Positions 19,443 through 28,746 of a stretch of DNA of 64,000 nucleotides are shown here, in pieces. The notes beneath the pieces are model-generated. The model saw only the letters and a list, made by a program, of their open reading frames with translations. It was not told the origin of the DNA and did no database searches. The position numbers and the translations under genes were made by a program. This DNA comes from Acetobacter tropicalis (GTDB lineage Bacteria; Pseudomonadota; Alphaproteobacteria; Acetobacterales; Acetobacteraceae): the NCBI RefSeq assembly GCF_001580915.1, contig NZ_LHZQ01000214.1:1-64000 (forward strand), read 5' to 3'. The first letter of the stretch is position 1; every line of letters begins with the position of its first letter.

Positions 19443-19451
19443 CATTTTCAA

Positions 19452-19475
19452 GGCCGGGCTTTTTATAGCCCGGCC
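19452..19475 (+). terminator. Terminator hairpin after murA
   Basis: GGCCGGGC at 19452-19459 pairs with GCCCGGCC at 19468-19475 over an 8-base T-rich loop, 9 bases after the stop. The tail lacks a long T-run. Confidence 0.6.
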
Positions 19476-19799
19476 CCTGTTCAGCATGCCTGCATAAGAA
19501 ACAGACACGTAAAAACCACTCAGCCTTCAGCTTTTTTGCAAAACTGGCTGCATTTTCCTGATACAGGTTGGCCCCTATAGGCGCTTTGCGTGCCTGATGA
19601 CGTGTCGTGTGCCAACACTCATCAAACCTTGGCAAAAAATTGAGAAATACAGCAAACAAGCAAAGCGGCTGTCTGTTTTTCCGACCACTCAAGCATCGTT
19701 ACAGAGTACTGGCAGAGATCTGCCCTTCTCTCTTTTTTGCTCAAGCCTGACATTTTCCTTCTGCCCCGGAAAATTTTCACGGGGCAGGAGGATTACGCC
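19476..19799. other. Intergenic region between murA and the MYG1 gene
   Basis: No gene is supported here. An 8-bp inverted repeat, CTGCCCCG (19761-19768) with CGGGGCAG (19780-19787), lies just beyond the stop of the convergent MYG1-family gene and may act as its terminator, though it lacks a T-run. Confidence 0.45.
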
Positions 19800-20822
19800 T
19801 TATTGCGGCTGGTTTGCCGCATCAATTTCCAAAGCAAGCTGCGCCATTTTCAGCGCCCCTTCCCGGCTTTTGGCACCGCAGATGAAACGGGCCGGATGCG
19901 CAAAAACGGCGTCTTCCACGCCAGAGACCTGCGCCAGCGTCTCTTTTTCCAGTCCACCCCATGCTTCCGGCAGGGAAACCCGTTGGCCGAAATCCCCACG
20001 CACGGGCGGGATTGCCTTTACATTCCACTGATCCGGACCAGCCGGAGACACAACATACACAACCGGAAGATCATGCTCGAAGATCACCTTTTCGGTCGGC
20101 ATGCCGGTTTCCATGAGCAGAATCCGTTTGTCTTCGGCTTTTTCATAGGCTTGCAGAACGCGGTCTGTTGCCTTCAGGCTTGCGCGCACACGGTCAACCG
20201 TGTTGACCAGATGACCCGCCGCCGCTGTCGCCGCATTGGCAAAACCCAGAGCTTCCCGTGCCAGCGCTTCCTGCCGACCATACAGTTCCGTTGTGTCCCA
20301 TGCAGGGCCACAGGCGGAGACAATATCCGCCAGAGAAAGTTTGCCCATTTTGGCAACGCCATTGTCATCCTGATCAATGGGCAGAATCAGGGATTTGTCG
20401 ATTGTCCGCCACATTGCCTCCAGTGTGTCATCATCCACCGGGCTGGTCAGAATATTACGTAGAGCAGCGCGGCCATAATCTTTCCACAACAAACCTGCCG
20501 CGCTGTATGGCACCCCATCTTCACGCAGGGGCTTTTCCTTCATGTGGTGATCATACCGCCCCTGGGCAGGATCATGACGACCGCCTACGTCAAAAACAAT
20601 ATCAGCCTGAGCAATCTGGTCTGGGGCACGGGTGCGGACCAGTTCCAGCCCGTCAGACGCTGCACGATCAATCACGCGCGCGCGCAGATCTCCTTTGGGG
20701 GCAAGAGCGTAATGAAGAATGACATACCCCATTGTCTCATCAAGATGGAAATTTCCTGAATGGGTCAACGCTCTGATGGATCGACGCTCTTGTTCAAGAC
20801 CAATGGGAGTATGTTCTGACAT
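19800..20822 (-). CDS. MYG1-family (UPF0160) metal-dependent hydrolase
   Basis: The 340-residue protein has THSGNFHLDETMGYVIL near residue 20, corresponding to the MYG1 THxGxFHxDE metal site, then DIVFDVGGRHDPAQGRYDHH (about 75-95), and a C-terminal RFICGAKSREGALKMAQLAL block. MYG1 proteins are DHH-like phosphoesterases; the eukaryotic member is an exonuclease of organellar and nuclear RNA. The bacterial substrate is not known. It is monocistronic here. Confidence 0.85.
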   Translation of the reverse strand: MSEHTPIGLEQERRSIRALTHSGNFHLDETMGYVILHYALAPKGDLRARVIDRAASDGLELVRTRAPDQIAQADIVFDVGGRHDPAQGRYDHHMKEKPLREDGVPYSAAGLLWKDYGRAALRNILTSPVDDDTLEAMWRTIDKSLILPIDQDDNGVAKMGKLSLADIVSACGPAWDTTELYGRQEALAREALGFANAATAAAGHLVNTVDRVRASLKATDRVLQAYEKAEDKRILLMETGMPTEKVIFEHDLPVVYVVSPAGPDQWNVKAIPPVRGDFGQRVSLPEAWGGLEKETLAQVSGVEDAVFAHPARFICGAKSREGALKMAQLALEIDAANQPQ

Positions 20823-21238
20823 CTAAAAACCTGCTGACAAACGGAAAGAAGAGTTTGGAGTTCCGCCCTTTCATGCCTGACAGCGCGGATACAGACAATG
20901 CGTTCTCACCATTCCTGCGTCCTCCGCACATTTTCCAGCCATCACAAAGCGGATTGTGAGGCTCGTTTTCGATCACGCCCCCCTGTAAGACGCAACCTTA
21001 CGCGACAAGATATTCACAGGCTGTTTGAGCAATCTGTGTGGGCGGTCTACGGGCGTTTTTTGTAGCTGAACCGTTTGGATTTACGCCCTGATCGTGCCGC
21101 ATCCGGGCTGATAATCTCTCTTTTCACTTTCTAGAATGCCGCTGCCTTCGATAGCTGAATTTTCAAGCCGACTTTAAAATCAGACTTACAGTGAACATCT
21201 GGACGAAACAGGATTCTTCCGACGCAGGCTTTCCCCAT
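20823..21238. other. Intergenic region upstream of the MYG1 gene
   Basis: The stretch of 416 bases contains no supported gene or RNA. It holds the MYG1-family promoter (minus strand) and ends at the lut operon terminator. Confidence 0.5.
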
Positions 21239-21276
21239 AAAAAAGCCGGAGCGGGATGTATCCCCTCCGGCTTTTT
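21239..21276 (-). terminator. Rho-independent terminator of the lut operon
   Basis: GCCGGA (21245-21250) pairs with TCCGGC (21266-21271), with an inner GGGA/TCCC stem, and on the minus strand the stem is followed by six T residues. It lies 20 bases after the lutC stop. Confidence 0.9.
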
Positions 21277-21295
21277 CGTGGCTCTCAAGCCGTGT

Positions 21296-21883
21296 TTATT
21301 CCCACCAGATCGACAGGGAGCGAACGCCCTGTGCCCCGCGGATCAGAACCCCCTGAATATCCGCTGTCGCGGAAGGGCCGCTCATCAGCACGCCATAGTT
21401 GGCGGTGTGAAATTCCGGACGCTCCAGATAGGCCGTGTGCATATTGGCGGTCAGATTTTCCTCAGACAGGATCACCACAATATGCTGGGTCAGATGCGCG
21501 GCTGAATTAAGGTTATTCAGTTGCGCTTCGCTTAGATAGATGGACCCCATTTCCGCAATACCGAAGGGGCTGCGCACAACCAGCACATCAGTGGCCGCTG
21601 CCTGCTGCGGAGATTCAATCTCTTCAATGCGAATGGTGCCTTCAAAATCAGGCACAGCGGAGCAGATCACCTTGGCGTCTGGAAAACGGCGGGCAATGGC
21701 CGTGGCCAGTGTGTCACCTTCCTGAGGCATCAAAATCTGACCACCCAGAATCTGAAGGGAATTTTCAAACCGGTCACGCCCCTTATCCATATCCCCCAAC
21801 ATAGCCACGGGTGGCAGTGGATGGGCAGCGGGGTCTGGACGGTTGGCGCGCAGGGTGGCCAGAATGGTATCGCGCGAGCTCAT
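21296..21883 (-). CDS. lutC: Lactate utilization protein C (LUD domain)
   Basis: This 195-residue LUD-domain protein (LRANRPDPAAHPLPP start; VVRSPFGIAEMGSIYLSE; HIVVILSEENLTANMHTAY) is the LutC component of the iron-sulfur L-lactate oxidase complex. It overlaps the lutB stop by four bases (ATGA) and is the last gene of the operon. LutC is required for activity but its own chemistry is not settled. Confidence 0.9.
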   Translation of the reverse strand: MSSRDTILATLRANRPDPAAHPLPPVAMLGDMDKGRDRFENSLQILGGQILMPQEGDTLATAIARRFPDAKVICSAVPDFEGTIRIEEIESPQQAAATDVLVVRSPFGIAEMGSIYLSEAQLNNLNSAAHLTQHIVVILSEENLTANMHTAYLERPEFHTANYGVLMSGPSATADIQGVLIRGAQGVRSLSIWWE

Positions 21884-23274
21884 TGTGCCTTGTCCTTCTT
21901 CAGACGGTTCTGCTTGTACCAGCTATGGAAAGTCTGCTTCACCGGGTGCGGCAGTTCCCTGTGTTTGCCCCACGGGTTGAGCCAGTTATACAGCACAAAG
22001 CGCGGCATGGTGCTGAGCGCGACCTCGGTCCCGTTAATGGCTGTGCGGTACAATTTGGGCTGACCCATCAATTTGCCAGCCATATGCATGATCTCCCGCT
22101 TCACAAACGGCAGTTCATGATGTTCGGCCAACACGCGCCGCCATTTGTAAAGCTGCTCATGAATATTGATCTTCACGGGACAGACGTTGGTGCAGCTTCC
22201 GTTCATGGTGGAGGCAAACGGCAGGGTGCTGTATTTCCGTTCATTGAAGGTGGGATCGATGATTGCGCCAATCGGGCCAGAATACACGGCACCGTAGGAC
22301 AGACCACCGGAACGGCGATAGACCGGACAAGTGTTCATGCAGGCACCGCAGCGGATACATTTAAGAGACGTCCAGAACTCTTCCATGCCCAGCCGGGTGG
22401 AGCGTCCGTTATCCACCAGAATAATATGCATTTCCCCACCCTTTTGCGGGCCACGGAAATGGGTGGTGTACTGCGTGATGGGCGAACCAAGCGCGCTGCG
22501 TGACAGCAGCCGCACAAACACGCCAAGGTCAGCCATACGCGGCACAAGGCGTTCAATCCCCAGCGTAGCAATATGTAGGTTTGGCACTGTAGAGCTTAGA
22601 TCTGCGTTGCCTTCGTTTGTGCAGACAACAAAGGTTCCGGTTTCCGCCACAAGGAAGTTGCCGCCCGTCATGCCTGCATCCGCCGTCAGAATAACGGGGC
22701 GCGCCGCCATACGCTGTGCTTCCGCCAGGGACTGCGGATCGTTATCGTTCGGGTCCGTATGGTAGTTTTTGGCAAAAATCTTTGCCACATCCGGCACAAG
22801 TTTGTGCACAGCGGGCACAACAATATGGCTGGGAAGCTGATCATCAAGCTGCTGGATGCGCTCGCCCAGATCCGTTTCCGTCACGGTTACACCGCGCGGC
22901 TCCAGATAAGCGCGCATGTCACATTCTTCCGTGACCATGGACTTGCTCTTGATGAGCGACTTTGCACCGTGCTTTTCCAGAATCTCGCCAACAATGCGGT
23001 TATGTTCCGCACCATCAGCCGCCCAGTGCACATGAATGCCGTTCTTTTTGGCATTGGCTTCAAACTGCTCCAGATATTCGGGCAGATTGGCCAGCGTGTG
23101 TTCCTTGATTTCAGAAGCACGTGTGCGCAGATCTTGCCATTCCGGCAGCAGGTGCATCTGCTGGTCGCGCTTCTGACGCATGTCCCACAGCCTTTCATCA
23201 TGAAAGGTCAGATGCGGGGCGTCTTCCAGAAACTCTTCCGCCGCCTTGGCGTGATTGACTGGTTTGACCTTCAT
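21880..23274 (-). CDS. lutB: L-lactate oxidation iron-sulfur protein LutB/LldF
   Basis: This 464-residue protein combines an N-terminal LUD domain (about 60-300, with ADAGMTGGNFLVAETGTFVV) with a bis-4Fe-4S ferredoxin part (CIRCGACMNTCPVYR and CTNVCPVKINIHEQ, about 305-370) and a C-terminal DUF3390-like tail. It carries electrons in oxidation of L-lactate to pyruvate at the membrane. It overlaps both neighbours through ATGA junctions, so lutA, lutB and lutC are tightly coupled. Confidence 0.93.
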   Translation of the reverse strand: MKVKPVNHAKAAEEFLEDAPHLTFHDERLWDMRQKRDQQMHLLPEWQDLRTRASEIKEHTLANLPEYLEQFEANAKKNGIHVHWAADGAEHNRIVGEILEKHGAKSLIKSKSMVTEECDMRAYLEPRGVTVTETDLGERIQQLDDQLPSHIVVPAVHKLVPDVAKIFAKNYHTDPNDNDPQSLAEAQRMAARPVILTADAGMTGGNFLVAETGTFVVCTNEGNADLSSTVPNLHIATLGIERLVPRMADLGVFVRLLSRSALGSPITQYTTHFRGPQKGGEMHIILVDNGRSTRLGMEEFWTSLKCIRCGACMNTCPVYRRSGGLSYGAVYSGPIGAIIDPTFNERKYSTLPFASTMNGSCTNVCPVKINIHEQLYKWRRVLAEHHELPFVKREIMHMAGKLMGQPKLYRTAINGTEVALSTMPRFVLYNWLNPWGKHRELPHPVKQTFHSWYKQNRLKKDKAQ

Positions 23275-24014
23275 GCCCGTGCTCCGTTCAGGATTTCAGC
23301 AATATGAATGAAGCGAATGGGCACGCCATTCCGCTCAGCACAGCCCTGCTGATGCATCATGCAGGACGTATCGGCCGAGACAATATATTCCGCCCCGGCA
23401 TTGTGATGGTCACGCACCTTGTCCAACCCCATACGGGCGGAAATGGCTTCTTCCGTTACGGAGAACGTGCCACCAAACCCGCAGCACTCATCAGGCCGCT
23501 TGGGGGTTGCAAAGGTAATACCCTTTACTTTTGACAACAGATCCATGGGTTTGGAGAAGAACGGCTCTCCCAGTTCGGACATGCTGGCCGTGCGCAGGGC
23601 GCGCAGGGTGCCGCAACTGTTGTGCAGGCCCACCTTGTGCGGAAACTCTGCCCAGGGGAAAGCATCAACTTTCAGAATATCGTGCAGAAATTCCACCAGT
23701 TCGTAGGTATTCTTGCGCACATGCTTGACGTCTTCCGTCTGCGGAATGGCGTCAAAATTGTCGCGCACATGATGGGTGCAGCTACCGGAAGGCATGACGA
23801 TGGCATCATATTTGGCAAAATTGCGCACAAACAAAGCCTCAGCCGCGGCGGCATCAGAGTTGCAGCCGGAATTCGCCATGGGCTGACCGCAGCAGGTCTG
23901 ATCCATTGGATACTCAACATCCTGCCCAAGTTTTTCAAGCAGTTCCAACGTCGCTATCCCGGCGTTAGGATAAAACGCATCAATATAACAGGGAATAAAC
24001 AGACCGATCTTCAT
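23271..24014 (-). CDS. lutA: L-lactate oxidation (Fe-S)-binding protein LutA/LldE
   Basis: This protein has two CCG (cysteine-rich) domains: CYIDAFYPNAG with DQTCCGQPMANSG in the first half, and HNSCGTLRAL with DECCGFGGTFSV in the second. Such repeats bind Fe-S clusters in LutA/GlcF/HdrB proteins. I use the ATG at 24014; an adjacent ATG at 24017 is equally possible. It lies 22-25 bases downstream of the thiamine-diphosphate enzyme gene, so they probably share a transcript. Confidence 0.92.
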   Translation of the reverse strand: MKIGLFIPCYIDAFYPNAGIATLELLEKLGQDVEYPMDQTCCGQPMANSGCNSDAAAAEALFVRNFAKYDAIVMPSGSCTHHVRDNFDAIPQTEDVKHVRKNTYELVEFLHDILKVDAFPWAEFPHKVGLHNSCGTLRALRTASMSELGEPFFSKPMDLLSKVKGITFATPKRPDECCGFGGTFSVTEEAISARMGLDKVRDHHNAGAEYIVSADTSCMMHQQGCAERNGVPIRFIHIAEILNGARA

Positions 24015-24038
24015 CAAACCCTCCGGTATAAAACAGGC

Positions 24039-25736
24039 TTACCCTGCCGCAATCATGATTTCGACAAGCGATGGACCACCGGAAGCCAGAGATGCTTCAA
24101 TGGCAGGTGCGATATCCGCAGCCCGTGTAACCTGACACGAAGGTACACCCATAGACCGCGCCATAGCCTGATAATCTATGGTCGGATCAACAATATCCAT
24201 GGCTGGATATGTTCCATCACGTGCAGAAATGTAATCTTTCTGCTGCCGCATGAAATTTTTGAGAACATTATATTCGCGGTTGTTCATGACCACGAATGTG
24301 ACAGGCAGCTTTTCATGCGCTGCCGTCCACAAGGCCTGAGGCGAATAAAGCGCCGCACCATCCCCCACCAGAGAGACAACGCGGTCACGCCCCAAACCAA
24401 GAGAAGCGCCCACCGCAGCAGGCATGCCCCAGCCCAGCGCCCCACCCCGCAGGAAAGAGTATTGGCCAGACCATGAACTTTCCAGAAACAGCCGCACATC
24501 GGAAGACGTTGCAATAGCTTCATCCACAATCGCAACATCGGGGCCGATGGCCCGCACAGCTTCCCACGCTGCCACCCGTGGCAGAATGACCGCTTCGTTC
24601 TGGCGGCTCCGGGCTTCCTGAATAGCCTCGGCCCGCAACGTCCGGCGCTGTTGCGCCACCGTGGCAGCATTGGCTGCATAGGCATCCTGCCGCCCGGCTG
24701 TTGCAGCCTGCAACAGCGGAAGCAACGCCGAGAGAGAAGCCTTGATATCCCCCACCACGGAAAGCGGCGTATAGAATGTACGCCCCAGATCCTTCACATC
24801 GGAAGACATCTGATACACGGCGCATCCCGGCGGCACAGCCGGGCCTTCCGTATAGAGAATGGTAATCAGGGATTTCCCACCCAATGCAAAAATGGCGTCA
24901 TAATCACTCAGCCGTTCGGCAATCGCTGTGGCCTGGGTGGGCAGGTTGCCGCACCACAACGGATGTGCCGTGGGAAAAGGCACGCGAGAGGGCCACGATG
25001 AGCCATAAACCGGTGCACCCAGGCATTCCGCTGCTGCTGCCACTTCAGCCGCAGCATCCGATGCATAGACTTCATCGCCCGCAATAATGGCCAATCGGCC
25101 TGGGGAAATGGCGGCTAATGTTTCCGCCAGTTGGTCCAGCCCGCCAGCCACAGCATTCCGATTGATGACTGAGGGAGTGCCAATATCCACGCTGCTCATT
25201 TCTTCCATGACATCCATGGGAAGAGAGAGGAAAACCGGACCAGTTGGGGCGGCCATGGAATCATGGAACGCGCGGCGCATCAGCACAGGAAGTTGGTCGG
25301 CATGCGCCACTTCCTGCGCCCATTTGACTGCCGGGCGTGCAATCTGAACCAGATCACCAAACAAAAGAGGGTCTGAGATGGTGTGGCGGGAATCCTGCTG
25401 CCCGGCCGTAACCACCAATGGCGTTTGAGACACGCTGGCATTCAGCAGATTGCCCATGCCGTGCCCCAGACCGCCCGCAGTGTGCAGATTAAGGAAGCCC
25501 GGCTTGCGCGCTGCCTGTGCGTAACCATCGGCCATGGCCACCACGCTGGCTTCCTGCAAGCCAAGGATATACCGCACATCCTGCACTTCCAGCAGGGCGT
25601 CCATTAACGGCAGTTCCGTGGTACCCGGGTTACCGAAAATATACTCTACGCCTTCGCTACGCAGAATTTCCAGCAAGACCGCGGCTCCCCGGCGTGTGCC
25701 GCCGTTGCCTGCTGCATCCACAGATGAGACCTGCAT
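24039..25736 (-). CDS. Thiamine-diphosphate enzyme, benzoylformate decarboxylase-like
   Basis: The start at 25736 follows AAGGAAAGAGGA; an ATG at 25763 has no ribosome site. The 565-residue protein has NPGTTELPLMDAL, the cofactor-activating Glu in GLQEASVVAMADGYAQA, an active-site His in NLHTAGG and the diphosphate motif GDGAALYSPQALWTAAHE ending in NNREYNVL. These resemble benzoylformate decarboxylase (MdlC) most. The family's second catalytic His appears absent at the expected place (GGKSLITILY), so the substrate may be different, for example another 2-oxo acid. It directly precedes lutABC. Confidence 0.75.
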   Translation of the reverse strand: MQVSSVDAAGNGGTRRGAAVLLEILRSEGVEYIFGNPGTTELPLMDALLEVQDVRYILGLQEASVVAMADGYAQAARKPGFLNLHTAGGLGHGMGNLLNASVSQTPLVVTAGQQDSRHTISDPLLFGDLVQIARPAVKWAQEVAHADQLPVLMRRAFHDSMAAPTGPVFLSLPMDVMEEMSSVDIGTPSVINRNAVAGGLDQLAETLAAISPGRLAIIAGDEVYASDAAAEVAAAAECLGAPVYGSSWPSRVPFPTAHPLWCGNLPTQATAIAERLSDYDAIFALGGKSLITILYTEGPAVPPGCAVYQMSSDVKDLGRTFYTPLSVVGDIKASLSALLPLLQAATAGRQDAYAANAATVAQQRRTLRAEAIQEARSRQNEAVILPRVAAWEAVRAIGPDVAIVDEAIATSSDVRLFLESSWSGQYSFLRGGALGWGMPAAVGASLGLGRDRVVSLVGDGAALYSPQALWTAAHEKLPVTFVVMNNREYNVLKNFMRQQKDYISARDGTYPAMDIVDPTIDYQAMARSMGVPSCQVTRAADIAPAIEASLASGGPSLVEIMIAAG

Positions 25737-25973
25737 TCCTCTTTCCTTCACCAAAACATCCACGGGCGGCCCGCATGCGGTGAACGCCCTTTTATCTGTA
25801 GACGTTCCGGTGCTCTGGCGCGTCCGTCAAGCCGGATAGCCAAGGACACGCCAGCAACACAGGGGTTTGCTGGCCTGCAAGGAGAAGCAGGAAAATGCTG
25901 TGTGAAGTCGGGGGGCGACATCTGCACGGATCAAGGTCTTTCATACTACGCAGCCGGGCGCAGGAAAGACATC

Positions 25974-26047
25974 AGGGAGAGGTATTCTCTCCCTCAATGC
26001 ATTTAAAAACACCGCAGCGCTGTGTGTTATAACAGGAAGCGCTGCGG
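25974..26047 (-). terminator. Terminator region downstream of alsS
   Basis: CCGCAGCGCT (26012-26021) pairs perfectly with AGCGCTGCGG (26038-26047), and on the minus strand is followed by TGTTTTT. A second hairpin, AGGGAGA with TCTCCCT (25974-25980 with 25988-25994), comes right after. Together they separate alsS from the next operon. The remaining bases to 25737 probably hold the promoter of that operon. Confidence 0.8.
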
Positions 26048-26087
26048 AGAAACAGTAAAACAATATGCGTTTGGGCCAGAACAGGCT

Positions 26088-27776
26088 TTACGCTGCCGCA
26101 GAGGTTTCCCCCAACTGGGCCAGCGGCTGCATGAGCAGATGGTTGTGGGAGTAATCAACCGGCACGGCAATCACCACCGGACCCTGAACATCCATGGCGT
26201 CACGCAGGGCTTTGCCGACACCGTCCGCAGAATTGACGGTAATGCCTTTGGCACCGCATGCTTCTGCAAATTTTGCAAAATCAATCGGCCCGAAATCCAC
26301 GCCAGAGCCACGACCGTATTTTTTCTTTTCCTGCATTTCAACCATGTTATAGGCCTGATCAATCCAGACCATATGGATGAGATTGCACTTCAGCCGCACA
26401 GCGGTTTCCAGCTCCATGCTGGACATCATGAACCCGCCATCACCGGAAATGGAGATCACTTTTTCCGCAGGATTAACCAGAGAAGCCGCAATCCCCCACG
26501 GCAGGCCGACCCCCATGGTCTGCTGGCCGTTGCTGATCAACACCTGCCGCGCCCGGAAGGACAGCAGATAACGGGCCAGCCAGATATGGAACGTGCCCAT
26601 ATCCAGACAGAGCGTCATGTCCGATGTGACGAACTGTTCAAGTTCACGTACAATCTGGAGCGGATGCACAGCATTGTTGCTGGTGCTGCGGGCGTTCAGC
26701 AGCGCAGAACTGCGAGCAGCCTTGTAGCCTTCCAGAATGGTTTCCAGTTCCGGCGCACGATCCAGCTTCCCGGTTTCCTTGGCCAGAGCTTTCACTGTCG
26801 GGGCAATATCCCCCACCAGTTCAACAACAGGCACAAAGGCGTTGTCCAGCTCTGCCGCGACAATATCAATATTGATAATCTTGCGGGCATCATTCACGTT
26901 CCACAGCCACGGATCATATTCCACCGGGTTGTAGCCAATTGTCACCACAACATCGGCTTCATGCAGAAGCTGATCACCATGCTGGTTGCGGAACAGACCA
27001 ACACGCCCGCCGAACCGGTCCACCAGTTCATGAGAAACCGCACCCGCCGCCTGATAGGTGCCCACAACGGGAACACCGGTTTCCTTCACAAACGTTCTTA
27101 TGGCCTCTGCAACATCCGGACGGCTGGCCAGCATGCCCAGCAACACGACCGGGCGGGCTGCATTTTTCAGAAGTTTAGCTGCCTCAGCCACAACATCTGC
27201 CGAGGCCGGACCCGTTTTGGGCACGGCCCGATCTGCCAGAACAGGTGCATCAGCAGGCATGGACAGAACATCCATAGGTGTGCTGACAAAAGATGCGCCC
27301 GGCCGACCACTTTCCGCAAAACGGAAGGCATTGGCAATGACTTCTGAAATAGCCGTCGGTGTCGTAATTTCCGCACTGTATTTGGTAATGGGCTTGAACA
27401 GGCTGACCGTATCCATGGTCTGGTGAGTCAGCTTCAGGCGATCCGCCAGTTTGACGGCACCGCCAATAGCCAGAACCGGGTCCCCTTCTGAATTGGCAGT
27501 TGCAAGGCCGGTTACAAAATTTGAGGCGCCTGGGCCGGATGTTGCAATTGCTACACCAGCCTTGCCCGTCAAACGCCCCAGACCACCCGCAATAAAAGCA
27601 GCGTTCTGTTCATGCCGGGTGACCACCGTAGTAATGGGGGAATCGACCAGCGCATCAAACAGGCGGTCAACCTTGGCCCCTGGAATACCAAAGACATGCG
27701 TAATGCCGTGGGCCACCAGATTTTGGACAATAAGCTCCGCGCCGCATTGTGCAGCGTGATCAGATTTTTTCGTCAT
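26088..27776 (-). CDS. alsS: Acetolactate synthase, catabolic type
   Basis: AlsS condenses two pyruvates to 2-acetolactate with CO2 release. The 562-residue protein has FGIPGAKVDRLFDAL, the activating Glu in VTRHEQNAAFIAGGLGR, TSGPGASNFVTGL, and the thiamine diphosphate motif ISGDGGFMMSSMELETAVR. The catabolic AlsS type lacks FAD and is not paired with a small regulatory subunit; none is present here. It lies 71 bases downstream of alsD on the same strand, giving the acetoin pathway. Confidence 0.93.
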   Translation of the reverse strand: MTKKSDHAAQCGAELIVQNLVAHGITHVFGIPGAKVDRLFDALVDSPITTVVTRHEQNAAFIAGGLGRLTGKAGVAIATSGPGASNFVTGLATANSEGDPVLAIGGAVKLADRLKLTHQTMDTVSLFKPITKYSAEITTPTAISEVIANAFRFAESGRPGASFVSTPMDVLSMPADAPVLADRAVPKTGPASADVVAEAAKLLKNAARPVVLLGMLASRPDVAEAIRTFVKETGVPVVGTYQAAGAVSHELVDRFGGRVGLFRNQHGDQLLHEADVVVTIGYNPVEYDPWLWNVNDARKIINIDIVAAELDNAFVPVVELVGDIAPTVKALAKETGKLDRAPELETILEGYKAARSSALLNARSTSNNAVHPLQIVRELEQFVTSDMTLCLDMGTFHIWLARYLLSFRARQVLISNGQQTMGVGLPWGIAASLVNPAEKVISISGDGGFMMSSMELETAVRLKCNLIHMVWIDQAYNMVEMQEKKKYGRGSGVDFGPIDFAKFAEACGAKGITVNSADGVGKALRDAMDVQGPVVIAVPVDYSHNHLLMQPLAQLGETSAAA

Positions 27777-27847
27777 GACTGTAAGATCCTGAAAGAATAA
27801 CCACCAGAACTTGCTGTTTTGCAGATTCCGGTGGTTAGAAAAGGAAG

Positions 27848-28630
27848 TTAGCCGCCTTCAGCAATCCGAATGGCTTCGCTCAGGTGCTCAGGATTCAGAT
27901 TGGCCTGAGCAAACTGCTCGGTGCGAGGCAGCTTGATTTCAAGGTCGGAGATCGTGGCAACTTCCAGTTGCCCACGCACCAGCCGATATTCGGTAACATG
28001 CCCGCCACGTTTCTGATCTTCCGTCAGAAAATGCAGGTGGTAACCAGCAACGTTCACACCCTGCATGTAAACAGGCGTGCGGAAACCGATCATGGTGCCG
28101 GTTACAGATTCCATGGTGAGGGTCGGCTGTTTCTTCACCACTTCAAGCATATGCGGGTATGGCTTGCACTGGCAGAAGACCGTCCGGGTATCCACCCGCT
28201 CAAACTCACCGGTAAAACGCACGGCGGCAAACAGGTTGGGGTTCCCAACCAGACTGTCCACCAGGCCTTCAAAACTTTCCTTGGTCTGCGGACGATCAAT
28301 GTTGAACGTTTTTTCCGGTTCGAAATAGGTGACGCAGGCAAAGGGTGTTTTCAAAGAACCAGGCACTTCCGCTGCCAGACCCTCAGCCCGGAACTGGCGC
28401 ACCACCCCTTCCGTGACAATCATTTCGCCATCAAGCGCGTTGAACGTCCCCAGCCCGAAATTGCCGTATTGAAGCAGTTCATCCAGAGTGGTTTCGCCAT
28501 CATAAACAGCATCCAGCAACGCTGCCATGGTGGAGGTCTGATACAGGCGGTTTGCCACGGGCTTTTTGCTGACACCATTTCCCAAGGCGGAAGACCGGAC
28601 ATCCATGTCGGTCACCGGGCTGTTTTTCAT
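27848..28630 (-). CDS. alsD: Acetolactate decarboxylase
   Basis: AlsD (BudA) decarboxylates 2-acetolactate to acetoin. The protein of about 260 residues contains the metal-binding histidine cluster in GYHLHFLTEDQKRGGHV and the N-terminal YQTSTMAALLDAVYDGE. I use the ATG at 28630 (MKNSPVTD); another at 28639 is three codons upstream. It is first in the als transcript and divergent from the LysR gene. Confidence 0.94.
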   Translation of the reverse strand: MKNSPVTDMDVRSSALGNGVSKKPVANRLYQTSTMAALLDAVYDGETTLDELLQYGNFGLGTFNALDGEMIVTEGVVRQFRAEGLAAEVPGSLKTPFACVTYFEPEKTFNIDRPQTKESFEGLVDSLVGNPNLFAAVRFTGEFERVDTRTVFCQCKPYPHMLEVVKKQPTLTMESVTGTMIGFRTPVYMQGVNVAGYHLHFLTEDQKRGGHVTEYRLVRGQLEVATISDLEIKLPRTEQFAQANLNPEHLSEAIRIAEGG

Positions 28631-28699
28631 GCTTCGCACCGTCTCACACTCTTGCTGATTAAGATTTGTGAGAAAAAGTTATAACAAGCCAACCAAGTG

Positions 28700-28716
28700 T
28701 TCCAATATATATTGAA
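28700..28716. promoter_or_regulatory. Putative LysR (AlsR) operator
   Basis: TTCCAATATATATTGAA is an imperfect dyad in the alsD/LysR intergenic region, with the T-N11-A spacing LysR regulators favour. The site is inferred from position and symmetry only. Confidence 0.5.
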
Positions 28717-28746
28717 CCCATTATCCATACATATTATATATGCGAC

